A DNA stretch of 64,000 nt from Labilithrix sp. (GCA_028287065.1 JAQBQJ010000098.1:1-64000); one strand, 5' to 3'. Shown: positions 1 through 10,127, counted from the first letter of the stretch. Program-made: numbers and translations. The notes: generated from the sequence alone by a model not told the origin.

Positions 1-1
1 G

Positions 2-751
2 ACGGTCACGAGCGCGAAGCCCGCACCCGCCCCACCCGCCCCGTCCGCGGCACCCGCGGCATCGAGCGCCTCGAGCACGCCGAGCGCCGCGAGCGCCGCG
101 CCCGCGCCGGGAGCGACCGTCCTGCGCTTCGACGACGAGACCGAAGGCGCGATGCCCGCGAGCGTCGAGCCGGTCGTCGGCGACTGGACGATCGGCCGCG
201 CCGGCGATGCCAAGGGCCTGATGGTCGACGGTTCGAAGTGGCGCAACGGAACGCCGTCGGTGAACCTCGCCGATCAAGCCAAGCGCCTCTACGGCGATCG
301 CTACGCCGAGTTCCTCGACGGCGTGAAGACGTTCGCGTTCTATCCGCTCGCCGTCGCGCGCGCGCCGGCGCCGACCGGCGACATGCGGCTGAGCGTTCGC
401 TTCTATCCGATCGCCGGCAGCGTCGATCAGGCCGCCGGCATCGCGTTCGGCATCGCGCCCGACGGCAGCTACACCGGCGTGCGCGCGAACGCGCTCGAGG
501 ACAACCTCCTCTACTTCACCGTCGTGAAGGGCAAGCGCACGGTCCACGACACGGTCCGCGGCGTCGCCACACCGAGCCGCACATGGCACACGCTCGCTCT
601 CGAGCTGCGCGGCACGAACCTCTTCGTGACGATCGACGGCGCAAAGCGCTTCGAGAAGAAGCTCGATGGCGTGCCGCACGGCCGCGTCGGGCTGTGGTCG
701 AAGGCCGATTCGAAGGTGCTCTTCGACGACTTCGAGATCGCGCCGCTGTGA
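2..751 (+). CDS. Secreted/extracytoplasmic LamG/DUF1080-like concanavalin-fold protein, 5' truncated by window edge
   Basis: Frame stays open from base 2 through an Ala/Pro/Ser linker into the 152..751 ORF; '..NLFVTIDGAKRFEKKLDGVPHGRVGLWSKADSKVLFDDFEIAPL' is typical of LamG/3-keto-disaccharide hydrolase-like folds. Confidence 0.7.
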   Translation, partial: TVTSAKPAPAPPAPSAAPAASSASSTPSAASAAPAPGATVLRFDDETEGAMPASVEPVVGDWTIGRAGDAKGLMVDGSKWRNGTPSVNLADQAKRLYGDRYAEFLDGVKTFAFYPLAVARAPAPTGDMRLSVRFYPIAGSVDQAAGIAFGIAPDGSYTGVRANALEDNLLYFTVVKGKRTVHDTVRGVATPSRTWHTLALELRGTNLFVTIDGAKRFEKKLDGVPHGRVGLWSKADSKVLFDDFEIAPL

Positions 752-755
752 GCGG

Positions 756-1421
756 CTAGAGCTCGGTCGCTTCGAGATCGTCGAACGCGGTGACCGAGTC
801 GGCCTTGGTCCACACGCCTACCTTTCCGCCCGCAGGGAACGTGCCCTCGTCGACGCTCACCACCTCGTGGCCGTCCCACACCACGCGAATGTGCGCGCCC
901 TCCATGAAGGCCTCGAGCGTGTGCCAGTCGTTCGAGGTCACGCTCATCCCGGCGCCGCCGAGCTGCTGGCGATCGTTGGCGACCACCCGATAGACGTTCA
1001 CGTTGTCCTCCAGCGCGTTCGCGCGCGCGACGTAGTAGTTGTCGCTGTCCTTCGCGCGCCAGATGATCCCGCACGCGCGATCGGTGCTGCCGCCGCGCAT
1101 CGAGCAGCGGACCTTCACGTGGACGTTGGTGAAGGCGGTATCGCGCAGGAGCAGGCGCGGGAAATCCGGATCCTCGAGCTCGCCGATCTGCGCGAGCACG
1201 CGGTGTCCGTTCTCCTGCTCGATCGTCCAGTCGCCGAGGACGTGCGCGAACGGCGCCGGCGTGCCCTTGCCGAGCGAGAGCTCCTCGAAGTCGACCTTGC
1301 GCGCCGTTCCTTTCACCGCAGGCGTCGAGGCGCCGCCGTCCGTGAAGGTGTACGGCGTGGGATCGGCGGCGCACGCGACGGCGGCGACGCCGAGCAGCGC
1401 GAGAGTGGCGAGCGAGCGCAT
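756..1421 (-). CDS. Putative secreted LamG/DUF1080-like protein, paralogue of the preceding gene
   Basis: MRSLATLALLGVAAVACA signal/lipobox; '..VGVWTKADSVTAFDDLEATEL' matches the end of the convergent neighbour. Confidence 0.75.
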   Translation of the reverse strand: MRSLATLALLGVAAVACAADPTPYTFTDGGASTPAVKGTARKVDFEELSLGKGTPAPFAHVLGDWTIEQENGHRVLAQIGELEDPDFPRLLLRDTAFTNVHVKVRCSMRGGSTDRACGIIWRAKDSDNYYVARANALEDNVNVYRVVANDRQQLGGAGMSVTSNDWHTLEAFMEGAHIRVVWDGHEVVSVDEGTFPAGGKVGVWTKADSVTAFDDLEATEL

Positions 1422-1429
1422 GGCTGTGT

Positions 1430-2458
1430 TCACGGTGTCCTTCGATCCTGTTCGAGCAAGAGCACGCGGCCGTGGGCGGGATCGCAGATCCAGACCGAGC
1501 CGTCGTCGTCGACTGCGGCGCACGTCGCGCCCTTCGCCGTCGTGATTTTGGAGACGAGCGAGAGTTCGCCCTGCGGGCCGACGGCGATCGTCGCAAGCGT
1601 CCCCGTGACGCCGCTCGGCGCGTGGAGCAGACCGCGGCTCGGATCGTAGGCGAGCGCGTCCATCCCCTCGCCGTACACGAGGCGGCTCGTCACCTGCCCG
1701 CCGTGCGAGAGGTCCATCGTCGTGACCTTGCCCTCGACGCAGGCGGAGAAGAGCAGCCCACGAGGCTCGTCGATGGCGAGGACACGCGAGCCGTCGCAGC
1801 CGTTCGCGAACGCACCCCGCACGGTGTGGCTCTCGAGATCGATCACGACGGTGACGCCCCGCCATGCGTTGACGTAAGCGCGACCGCGCGGGTGATCGAA
1901 CACGAGCGCCTCGGGACCGTCGGCCACCACGATCGTCGTAACCTGAGCGAACGCAGCGTCGCCACGCCGAGGATCGAGGGAGAACACCTCGATGCGCTCG
2001 GCGTCGGGCTCGGTCACCCACACCTCGCGCGCCGCCGGCTCGTAGCGAACGTAGTCGGGGATCGCCGCGAGGTCGTGCGCGGCCAGGATCGCGTGAGTCA
2101 CGGGATCGAAGACGAGGACACGCTTCGCGGTACGGTCGATCGTCACCACGAAGCCGTCGGCCTCGGCGGCCGACGTCGGCCCTTGCGTGTGTCCGCCGCG
2201 CAACGTGCTCGAGCGGCTGAAGCCGCCGACGGTCTCGGTCGAGCGCGTCGACGGATCCACGAGATGCACCTGCCCGGTGCCGCCTGCGGGTACGACGACG
2301 CGATGCAGCCCCGGCGCCCACGTGATCTCGTCGAAGCCGACGGAGCCCTGCTCGATCTGCAGCGCGGTCTCCGCCTGTCCGGCGAGAGGCTCGTCGTTCG
2401 GCGCCGTGGTGCATGCCGCTGCGAGAGCGATCACGGAGAGACCGAGGAGCGATCGCAT
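1430..2458 (-). CDS. YncE-like beta-propeller lipoprotein
   Basis: MRSLLGLSVIALAAAC lipobox; repeated blade-like motifs (VHLVDPSTRS, VLVFDPVTHA, VVIDLESHTV). Confidence 0.75.
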   Translation of the reverse strand: MRSLLGLSVIALAAACTTAPNDEPLAGQAETALQIEQGSVGFDEITWAPGLHRVVVPAGGTGQVHLVDPSTRSTETVGGFSRSSTLRGGHTQGPTSAAEADGFVVTIDRTAKRVLVFDPVTHAILAAHDLAAIPDYVRYEPAAREVWVTEPDAERIEVFSLDPRRGDAAFAQVTTIVVADGPEALVFDHPRGRAYVNAWRGVTVVIDLESHTVRGAFANGCDGSRVLAIDEPRGLLFSACVEGKVTTMDLSHGGQVTSRLVYGEGMDALAYDPSRGLLHAPSGVTGTLATIAVGPQGELSLVSKITTAKGATCAAVDDDGSVWICDPAHGRVLLLEQDRRTP

Positions 2459-2696
2459 GGTGCGGCCCGACGGCAGCAATGGATGTGCCGCGGGGTAGAT
2501 TCCGTCGTTTCCGCGTCGACTGTCCCCTCGAGGTGACACCTCGCGCTCGCCCGTCCGCCGCGACCGTCACGTCGACGTGCCACTCCACACGCGCGTTCGC
2601 CCCGCATTCACGCACTTCTGCATGCATCGCCGTACGGCATCGACCTTGCTCATGGCGCCGTCGGGAAGAGGGACTCAGACCCGAAAGGCCGCTCTC

Positions 2697-3848
2697 ATGA
2701 TCACTCGTCGATTCGCTTTCCGTTCGCTCGCCATCGCCTCCATGCTCGCCGTCGCTGCGGGCTGCGCCGCGCCCACCGACCACACCACGTCGGACGGCGT
2801 CGACTCCACGGCCGACGAGCTGCGCGGTCCCGGCGCCGCCGCGACCGATGCGCGCTCACCGGAGATGGGCAACGACCTCCGCGTCCTCAAGACGTCGAAG
2901 ATCACGATGGCGCAGGGCATCGCCGAAGCGGCGAAGCTCGGTCCCGTGATCGAGGCGAAGTTCGAGCTGAACGACGACAAGGAGCTGAGCCTCAGCCTCT
3001 ACCCGACGTCGCAGCCGATCACCGTCGATGCGCAGCGCCAGGAGTTCAAGGAGCTCGCCGGCGACCCGACGAAGGCGCCGTTCAAGGGCAACGTCGAGGT
3101 GTTCGCCGATCAGGAGCACCTCACGCGCTCCGCGCGCGACCTCACGCTCCTGCAGCTGAGCACCAAGTCGCTCGCGCAGGCCGTCGCCGAGGTCCCCGCG
3201 TCGGCGGGCTTCGTGTTCTGGGCCATTCCGACGATGCGCGCAGGTCGCGCGGGCGTCGGCGTGTACAGCGCGCAGGGCAAGGCGCAGCAGTATCGTTTCA
3301 TCGACGGCGGCGGCAGCCACGCGCATGCTCTTCTCCATCTCGGCACGGGTCCGGGCGCGAAGGCGACCGACCAGCGCGTCCCCGAGCTCGGCACCAACCT
3401 GAGCGTGCTCAAGACCGCGAAGATCGAGATGTCCGCGGCGCTCGCCGAGGCCGAGGAGCACCACGGCGCGACGATCGAGGCGAAGTACGAGATCGGCGAC
3501 GACGGCAAGCTGTCGCTCAGCATCTATCCGGTCGGCAAGGGCATCGCGACCGACTCGGAGCGCAACACGTTCTTCGAGCTCGCCGGCGATCCGACGAAGA
3601 CGTACTTCGCCCCGTCGAAGACCGAGTTCAAGGTCCCCGACGCCGAGCACCTCACGCGCTCGTCGCGCGACCTCACGCTCGTGCAGGCCGCGGGCTTCAG
3701 CCTCCGCAGTGCGGTAACGTCGGCGGAGCATGCGATCCCGGGCGGCTTCGTGTACTGGGCGATCCCGACGATCCGCGACACGCGCGCGGGCTACGGCGTC
3801 TACGTCCTCGGCACCGATGGGAAGTCGCATTACCTCTTCATCTCGTGA
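2697..3848 (+). CDS. Lipoprotein with two tandem PepSY-like repeats
   Basis: MITRRFAFRSLAIASMLAVAAGC; two ~150-aa homologous halves (GPVIEAKFELNDDKELSLSLYP / GATIEAKYEIGDDGKLSLSIYP). Confidence 0.75.
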   Translation: MITRRFAFRSLAIASMLAVAAGCAAPTDHTTSDGVDSTADELRGPGAAATDARSPEMGNDLRVLKTSKITMAQGIAEAAKLGPVIEAKFELNDDKELSLSLYPTSQPITVDAQRQEFKELAGDPTKAPFKGNVEVFADQEHLTRSARDLTLLQLSTKSLAQAVAEVPASAGFVFWAIPTMRAGRAGVGVYSAQGKAQQYRFIDGGGSHAHALLHLGTGPGAKATDQRVPELGTNLSVLKTAKIEMSAALAEAEEHHGATIEAKYEIGDDGKLSLSIYPVGKGIATDSERNTFFELAGDPTKTYFAPSKTEFKVPDAEHLTRSSRDLTLVQAAGFSLRSAVTSAEHAIPGGFVYWAIPTIRDTRAGYGVYVLGTDGKSHYLFIS

Positions 3849-3867
3849 CGCTTCGAGCATCGCGCGC

Positions 3868-4893
3868 GTGAAGACGGCCGCGGTCCTCGGAGCTGCGGCC
3901 GTCCTTGCGTGCTGCGCTTCTCCCGACGGCGATGCCATCGCGATGATCCACAGCTCACCGGGCATCGGCTTCGACGATCTCCGCTGGTCGCCGTCGCTGG
4001 GCCGCGTGCTCGTCCCCGGCGGACGCTCCGGTGTGCTCGACCTCGTCACGCCCGACACGGGAGAGGTCGTCGGCATCGAGGGCTTCGCGACGACGGGAGA
4101 CTACTCCGGCGGTCACGACGACGGCCCGACGTCCGTCGACGAGGCCGAAGGCTTCCTGTACGTGACCGATCGTACGACGACGACGCTCGCCGTCGTGGAT
4201 CCTGCAAAGCAAGCGATCGTCGGGAACGTGCCGCTCGCTACGACGCCGGACTACGTGCGTTGGGTCGCGACGACACGCGAGCTCTGGGTGAGCGAGCCCA
4301 GCGGCGCTCAGATCGAGATCTTCTCCGTCGGGACATCGGTCGCTGGGGCTCCTCCCGCGCTCCGTTCGGTCGCGACGATCCCCGTGGAAAATGGCCCTGA
4401 ATCGCTCGTCATCGATCCCGTTCGCGGTCGCGCGTACACGCATCACTGGCAGTCGAGCACCGTCGGCATCGACGTGCGGACGCGCGCCTTGCTCGGAACG
4501 TGGCCGAACGGCTGCGCGGCGTCGCGCGGCATCGAGCTCGAGCCCGAGCACGGCTGGGTGCTCGCCGCGTGCAACGAAGGTACGCTGACGGTCCTCGATC
4601 CCGAGCAAGGCGGACGCGTGCTCTCGGTGCTCGCGGCGGGCGCAGGCTTCGACGTGATGGGTTATGCGCGCTCGACGCGGCACGTGTATCTAGCAGGTGG
4701 CGCATGCGCGTGTCTCACGGTCGTCGGGCTCGCGCCGACCGGAACACTGAGCGTGCTCGGTCGGTTCGACGCGCCGTCCGACACGCACTGCGCGGTCGCC
4801 GACGATCGCGGGCATGCGTGGGTATGCGCTCCTTCCGAGGGCGGCGTTCGTCGCGTGAGCGATCCGTTCCCGTCGTGGGCGGGGTCGCCATGA
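3868..4893 (+). CDS. YncE-like beta-propeller lipoprotein
   Basis: GTG start, VKTAAVLGAAAVLACC; similar to 1430..2458 (IGFDDLRWSPSLGRVLVPGG vs VGFDEITWAPGLHRVVVPAGG). Confidence 0.7.
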   Translation: MKTAAVLGAAAVLACCASPDGDAIAMIHSSPGIGFDDLRWSPSLGRVLVPGGRSGVLDLVTPDTGEVVGIEGFATTGDYSGGHDDGPTSVDEAEGFLYVTDRTTTTLAVVDPAKQAIVGNVPLATTPDYVRWVATTRELWVSEPSGAQIEIFSVGTSVAGAPPALRSVATIPVENGPESLVIDPVRGRAYTHHWQSSTVGIDVRTRALLGTWPNGCAASRGIELEPEHGWVLAACNEGTLTVLDPEQGGRVLSVLAAGAGFDVMGYARSTRHVYLAGGACACLTVVGLAPTGTLSVLGRFDAPSDTHCAVADDRGHAWVCAPSEGGVRRVSDPFPSWAGSP

Positions 4894-5546
4894 GCGCGCG
4901 CGCGCTCGCGTTCGTGCTCGTCTCGCTGCCCGCCGTTGCACATGCCGACCTCGTCGATGTCGGCCTTCGCACCGGTTATGCGAGACCTGTCGGCGCGTTC
5001 GACCTCGGAACGCACGCCAGCGACGGATCGTTCGGCGCGATCCCGTTCGCGCTCGACGCGACCTTCGGCCTCCAGCCAATCGAGCGCGCGCGCGTGGACA
5101 CGAGCTGGCGCGCTGCGGCGGGCGTCTTCGTCGCCTACGCTCCGACGATCCCGACGCTGTGCACGAGCGCGCCGGAGTGCATCTCCAGCATCGGCTCCGA
5201 TGTCGAGCTCGGAATGCTCGCGCGCGTGCACGCGCCGCGCATGGCCTTCGTCCTTCCCGAGGCCGAGATCGGCGCCGGCTGGTCGTGGTCGTCGCGCTCG
5301 CTCGTCGATCGCGACGCCGTATCGACGCGATCGTGGAACGGCCCGGTGCTGCTGCGTGGCGCGCTCGTGCCGTCGATCCGACTCGGCGTGCACACGCGTT
5401 TCGGGCTCGTCGTCGGCGGCTCGATCGCACGCAGCACCTCGTTCAGCCTCGAAGCGCCCGGCGTGACGCGGCACGGGATCGACGGCGCGCGGGTCCACGG
5501 AACCCTCGATTTCGGGCTGCGCTTCGCCGTCGACCTCGACTGGTGA
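4890..5546 (+). CDS. Predicted outer-membrane beta-barrel-like secreted protein
   Basis: ATGA overlap with upstream stop; N-terminal signal peptide; alternating hydrophobic strands; ends LDFGLRFAVDLDW. Confidence 0.65.
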   Translation: MSARALAFVLVSLPAVAHADLVDVGLRTGYARPVGAFDLGTHASDGSFGAIPFALDATFGLQPIERARVDTSWRAAAGVFVAYAPTIPTLCTSAPECISSIGSDVELGMLARVHAPRMAFVLPEAEIGAGWSWSSRSLVDRDAVSTRSWNGPVLLRGALVPSIRLGVHTRFGLVVGGSIARSTSFSLEAPGVTRHGIDGARVHGTLDFGLRFAVDLDW

Positions 5547-5626
5547 CCGCGCAGCGCTGCGACATCGCTCGGCGTTGCAGATTTCGACATTGCGTCCACG
5601 CGATCGTCCTGCGCACCATCGTGGAG

Positions 5627-6655
5627 ATGCGCATTGCGGTCGCGTTGGGAGCCGCCGTGCTGATCCTCGGTGCAACGTCGCGCGATGCGTTCGCGGCACA
5701 GCCCGCGAGGGAAGACGAGGCGGCAGCCCCGCCAGCACAGGTCGATCCTCCCGCGGCGGTCGAACCGCCGGTCGCGCCGCCGGCGCCCCTCGAGCCTCCG
5801 TCCGTCGAGCCCACGGCCTCGCGCAACAGCGAGGTGGCGTGGCGACCGTCGTGGAAGCGCTTCTCGACGGCGGAGTACATCCTCACGGGAGCGCTGTTCG
5901 CAGGTACGGCGGCCTTCGTCTTTCTCGGAGATCCCGACGCCGAGCCGAACTGGCGAGGGCCGATCCTCTTCGACAAGGGCGTCCGCAACGGGCTGCGCCT
6001 TTCGACGCGCGACGGCCGTCGCGCGGCGCAGACCGTCGGCGATGCCTTCTACTACGGCGGGCTCGCATATCCGTTCCTCGTCGACGTCGTCGCCGTGACG
6101 CTCATCGGTCATCAGAAACCGGACGTCGCCGCGCAGATGGCGCTGATCGACGCCGAGGCCTTCGCGATCACCGGATTCCTCAGCTTCCTGAGCAATGCGA
6201 CGATCCGCAGACAGCGTCCTTACCTGCGCGAGTGCGGCGCGGGCAAGCCGGATCAGGGTTTCCCCGCGTGCGAGACGGGCGGCCAGGGCGAAGGCTTCTT
6301 CAGCGGCCACACCGCGATCGCGTACACGGGCGCGGCGCTGACGTGCTCGCACCACGCGCACCTGCCGCTCTACGGAAAGAGCGGCGCCGGCGGGACCATC
6401 GCGTGCATCTCGATGCTCGCGGGAGCGACGGCCGGCGGCACGGCGCGCTTGCTCGCCGACAAGCACTACGCCACGGACGTGCTCGTCGGCGCGGGCATCG
6501 GGCTCGCGTCCGGCTTCCTCGTGCCGTTGCTGCACTATCGAGGAGGCAATGACGCTGCCGCGGAAGCCTCCGCGAAGCCGTCCGACCTCCGCGTCATGCC
6601 CGTGCCGATGCTCTCGCTCGACGGCGGAGGCATGGGCGCGGTGGGCATCTTCTGA
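5627..6655 (+). CDS. PAP2-family phosphatase-like membrane protein
   Basis: Motifs RRQRPY, FFSGHTAIAYTGA, DKHYATDVLVGAGIG. Confidence 0.8.
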   Translation: MRIAVALGAAVLILGATSRDAFAAQPAREDEAAAPPAQVDPPAAVEPPVAPPAPLEPPSVEPTASRNSEVAWRPSWKRFSTAEYILTGALFAGTAAFVFLGDPDAEPNWRGPILFDKGVRNGLRLSTRDGRRAAQTVGDAFYYGGLAYPFLVDVVAVTLIGHQKPDVAAQMALIDAEAFAITGFLSFLSNATIRRQRPYLRECGAGKPDQGFPACETGGQGEGFFSGHTAIAYTGAALTCSHHAHLPLYGKSGAGGTIACISMLAGATAGGTARLLADKHYATDVLVGAGIGLASGFLVPLLHYRGGNDAAAEASAKPSDLRVMPVPMLSLDGGGMGAVGIF

Positions 6656-6674
6656 TCCGGAGGCGCGCGCGCGC

Positions 6675-7679
6675 TCAGCCGTCGCTGCCCGCATCGCGCG
6701 GCGCAGGTGGCGTGTAGCCGGCAGGCGCGCCGGCAGCACCGAGCGGCTTTCGATAGGGCGACCAGGGCCCGCACGTCGGAACGCGCTCCGTCTTCGTCGC
6801 GCACGCCGCGGTCGTCGCGACGCCGAGCACCTTGCGGGCGTTCGCGGGCTCGGCGAGTCGATCGCATGCGGCGCGCGGCAAGAGCGCACGACCACCGGTG
6901 ACGGCATACCCTTCGCGCGCGCCGGCGCCGAGCGGAACGAGACATGGGCCGCTCGTTGCGTCGGCGCAGATGCCGCCTTCGGTCGGGGCCACCACGAGCG
7001 CAACGTTCGATCCCGAACCTCCGCCGGGCAGCGCGACGCTGCAGTCGTCGAGGCTCACGTCGGCGATCGCTCCCTGCGCGAAGCACGCGAGGGTATCGAA
7101 GCACTCTCCTTCGCCGCGACGCGAGCCGCCGCCGAACACATCGGCTTCGTCGTAGGCGGGCAACGTGGCCGAATCGATCGTCCAGTCGACGCACTGTCCG
7201 GCGATGCACGTGAGGCCCTCCGGACAGAGCCCTTCGACGTACCCGTCGGGCTCGGGCTTCGCGGCACCGACGCAGAGCCAGTCGATCGTGAGGTGCAAGA
7301 GCGCGACGCGGTCCGACGGAACGTTGGTGACGACCTCGCGCAGCGTGCGCGGGGCGCCGACCCGCGTTCCGCCGCCGCTCGCACGACCGGTGAGCACGCG
7401 GATGTGCACGCTGGTCGAAGGGTCGTCATTCGAGACGATCGAGAGCGTCGTCGGAAACGTGAGCAGGCCCGGTCGGCCGAGCTCGTCGACGGGGTTGTCG
7501 TACTTGTCGTTCGAATTCGAGCTCGTGATCTGGATCTGGAAGCGATCGAAGTCGACGCCCGGCGCATGATCGCTGTCGACCGCGAGCACGAGCGCGCCCT
7601 TTGGATCGGGCTTGCACGAGGTCGCGACGACGCAACCGGCGACGGCGAGCCCGAGCATGGCAAGTCGCAGACGCTTCAT
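6675..7679 (-). CDS. Cys-rich lipoprotein of unknown function
   Basis: MKRLRLAMLGLAVAGCVVATSC; EGLCPEGLTCIAGQCVDW motif common in Polyangia lipoproteins. Confidence 0.7.
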   Translation of the reverse strand: MKRLRLAMLGLAVAGCVVATSCKPDPKGALVLAVDSDHAPGVDFDRFQIQITSSNSNDKYDNPVDELGRPGLLTFPTTLSIVSNDDPSTSVHIRVLTGRASGGGTRVGAPRTLREVVTNVPSDRVALLHLTIDWLCVGAAKPEPDGYVEGLCPEGLTCIAGQCVDWTIDSATLPAYDEADVFGGGSRRGEGECFDTLACFAQGAIADVSLDDCSVALPGGGSGSNVALVVAPTEGGICADATSGPCLVPLGAGAREGYAVTGGRALLPRAACDRLAEPANARKVLGVATTAACATKTERVPTCGPWSPYRKPLGAAGAPAGYTPPAPRDAGSDG

Positions 7680-8620
7680 CAGGGCACCTGATAGGCGCCG
7701 ATCGTGCCGGTCGGAGCCTCGTCGCGCGACGGACGAAACAGGAAGTAACCGCCCACCGCAGCGCCCGCGACGAGCACGCCGCCGCCGACCCACCACACCC
7801 ACGCGGGGACGCCGCTCTCGGTCTCGAGCGTGAGCTCGCGGGTCTCGCGATCGGCGAGGACGATGTCGGCACGTCGTGTCTTCGAAGATCGCGACACGAC
7901 GACGGCGTGAGGACCGACGGGCAATACGCCGGCCCACGTCCCCTCCCCGACCAGCTTGTCGTCGACGCGGATCGAGTCTCCGCTCCGGGCTCGCACGACC
8001 ACGCGTCCGACCTCGCGCTCGAGGGCGACGGCGAGCTCTTGCTTCACGCCGCCCTCGACGTCGATGGTGCGTTCGAGCGGGCGGAAACCCGCCTTCGCGA
8101 GGCGGATCTTGTGGCGGCCCATGTCGACGAGCAGCGGTTTGTCGAACGGAGTCTCTCCGACGGGCTCTTCGTCGACGGCGACGGTCGCGCCCGCCTCGTC
8201 GGCGCGCAACGCGACCTCACCGACGAGCGAGCGCACGGCGGTGGCGAACGTGAGCGCGCGCTCGAGATCGGGCGCGTCGAGCTGGCCGTCCCTCACGTAG
8301 CGTTCGATCAGCCCGAGTACCTTCACGTAGTGGCGGAGGTTTTTCTCGCATGCCGCCATGTTCCAGAGCAGGCGCACGTCCTTCGAGATCTCGTACGAGC
8401 GCCGGAACTTGGCGACGGCGCTCGCGTAGTCGCCGTCGCGGTACAGGATGCGCGCGAGGTCGTACTGCGTCTTCGCATCGCCGGTGAGGATGTCGGAGAG
8501 CGATCGCGGCTCGTCGGACAGCGGCGCGGGCGCGGGTCTCGCGGGCGGAGCAGCCTGCACGGACGACGCCGCGAGAGCAGCCACGACGAACGCCACGATG
8601 CTGCTTCGAGAAGCGGTCAT
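7679..8620 (-). CDS. TPR-like / PEGA-domain protein with C-terminal TM
   Basis: TGDAKTQYDLARILYRDGDYASAVAKFRRSYE helix pair; GRHKIRLAKAGFRPLERTIDVEGG PEGA; WVWWVGGGVLVAGAAVGGYFLF. Confidence 0.75.
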   Translation of the reverse strand: MTASRSSIVAFVVAALAASSVQAAPPARPAPAPLSDEPRSLSDILTGDAKTQYDLARILYRDGDYASAVAKFRRSYEISKDVRLLWNMAACEKNLRHYVKVLGLIERYVRDGQLDAPDLERALTFATAVRSLVGEVALRADEAGATVAVDEEPVGETPFDKPLLVDMGRHKIRLAKAGFRPLERTIDVEGGVKQELAVALEREVGRVVVRARSGDSIRVDDKLVGEGTWAGVLPVGPHAVVVSRSSKTRRADIVLADRETRELTLETESGVPAWVWWVGGGVLVAGAAVGGYFLFRPSRDEAPTGTIGAYQVP

Positions 8621-10077
8621 TTCAGATCGATGTCGAGCGGGCTCGCCGTGGACGGCGGCGGCGTCACGCTAGCGGATGCGGGAGGAGATGTCTTCGTGTG
8701 GACGATGGGCGCGACCTTCACGGCTCGCGCACCCGAGCTGCTTGCGATCGCGCTCGCCGTCGTCGTCGCGCTCGCGTCTCCGACGACAGGAGACGCCATC
8801 GTCGCCGTGCCTGCTTCGACGACGACGACAGCCTCGCTCGGCAGCGGCGCAGCGACGGGCGCGCTCGGCGCGAAGCGACCGCGCATCGCCATGCCCACGA
8901 CCGCTGCAACGACGATCGCCGCCCCGACCGCCATTCCGAGTCCGCGACGCGGCGGCTCCTTGGGCGGCGTGGAAGGCTTGCGAACGACCTCGCTCCCGTA
9001 GTCCGTGCGTTGCCCGGCGGCAGCGTGCGGAGGAGCAGCAACGGGTCGTTCCTCTTCCTCCGTGAGCGCTGCGGTCACGCGCGGGGACCGCGCAACCGGC
9101 TCCGGCGCGGCATCTTCCTCGGGCTGCGTCGCGGCGAGGGACAGACGGCGCGTCGCTGCCGCGCGCGACACGCGTGAGACGCGATCGGCCGAGCCGTTCG
9201 CGCCCGGCGCGAGCGTGGCGAGCGCGCGCGCCAGCTCGACGACGCTCTCGAACCGCTGCGACGCATCCTTGCGAAGACAGCGGTCGACGGCCTCGAGATA
9301 GGCCGCAGGCAAGCCGGGGCGGACCTTCGCCAGCGGTACGGCGGCCTCCGAAGCGATGACCGCCGCGAGCGCCGTCGCGCTCGTCGCCTCGAACGGAAGC
9401 TTCGCCGATACGAGCTGATAGAGCACGACGCCGAGCGACCACACGTCCGTGCGCGCGTCGACGTCGCGTGAGCCCTTGAGCTGCTCGGGCGACATGTAGA
9501 GAGGCGAACCGACGACGCCGCTCGTCGCCGTGAGCGAGAGGTCGTCGTTGGACTCGAGCGCCTTCGCGATCCCGAAGTCGAGGACCTTGACGACCTCGCC
9601 GCCGTCCTCCGTCTTCGCGACGAACAGGTTCGACGGCTTCAGATCGCGATGGACGATGCCGGCGGCGTGCGCCTCGGCGACCCCCTCGCACGCCTGCAGC
9701 ACGTAATCGGCGGCGCGCTCGGGCTCGAGCGGCCCTTCGCGAAGAAGCACGGCATCGAGGTCGGAGCCGACGAGGAATTCCATGACGAGGAACGGAACGC
9801 CGTCTTCGGTCTCGTCGACGTCGAGGACGCGCACGACGTGCTCGTTACGGAGCTTCGCCGCGGCGCGAGCCTCGCGCGCGAAGCGAGCCTGGACGTGAGC
9901 CCGCTTCTCGACGCTCGGCAACAGGACCTTCAGCGCGACGCGCTGTTCCAACTTGAGATGCGTCGCAAGAAGCACGACGCCCATGCCGCCCTCGCCGAGC
10001 ACGCGCTCCACGCGGTACTTCGCGCGGATTATGGCCCCCCGGCGGAACCGCGGCTCGGCGTCGGCAGCGTCGGTCAT
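8617..10077 (-). CDS. Eukaryotic-like serine/threonine protein kinase
   Basis: YRVERVLGEGGMGVVLLATH, HRDLKPSNLF, DFGIAKAL, GSPLYMSPEQ; C-terminal TM segment. Confidence 0.95.
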   Translation of the reverse strand: MTDAADAEPRFRRGAIIRAKYRVERVLGEGGMGVVLLATHLKLEQRVALKVLLPSVEKRAHVQARFAREARAAAKLRNEHVVRVLDVDETEDGVPFLVMEFLVGSDLDAVLLREGPLEPERAADYVLQACEGVAEAHAAGIVHRDLKPSNLFVAKTEDGGEVVKVLDFGIAKALESNDDLSLTATSGVVGSPLYMSPEQLKGSRDVDARTDVWSLGVVLYQLVSAKLPFEATSATALAAVIASEAAVPLAKVRPGLPAAYLEAVDRCLRKDASQRFESVVELARALATLAPGANGSADRVSRVSRAAATRRLSLAATQPEEDAAPEPVARSPRVTAALTEEEERPVAAPPHAAAGQRTDYGSEVVRKPSTPPKEPPRRGLGMAVGAAIVVAAVVGMAMRGRFAPSAPVAAPLPSEAVVVVEAGTATMASPVVGDASATTTASAIASSSGARAVKVAPIVHTKTSPPASASVTPPPSTASPLDIDLK

Positions 10078-10127
10078 GACAGACGGAAGGATAAGCGATC
10101 CTCGTGCATTTCCGGCACAATGCGGCC

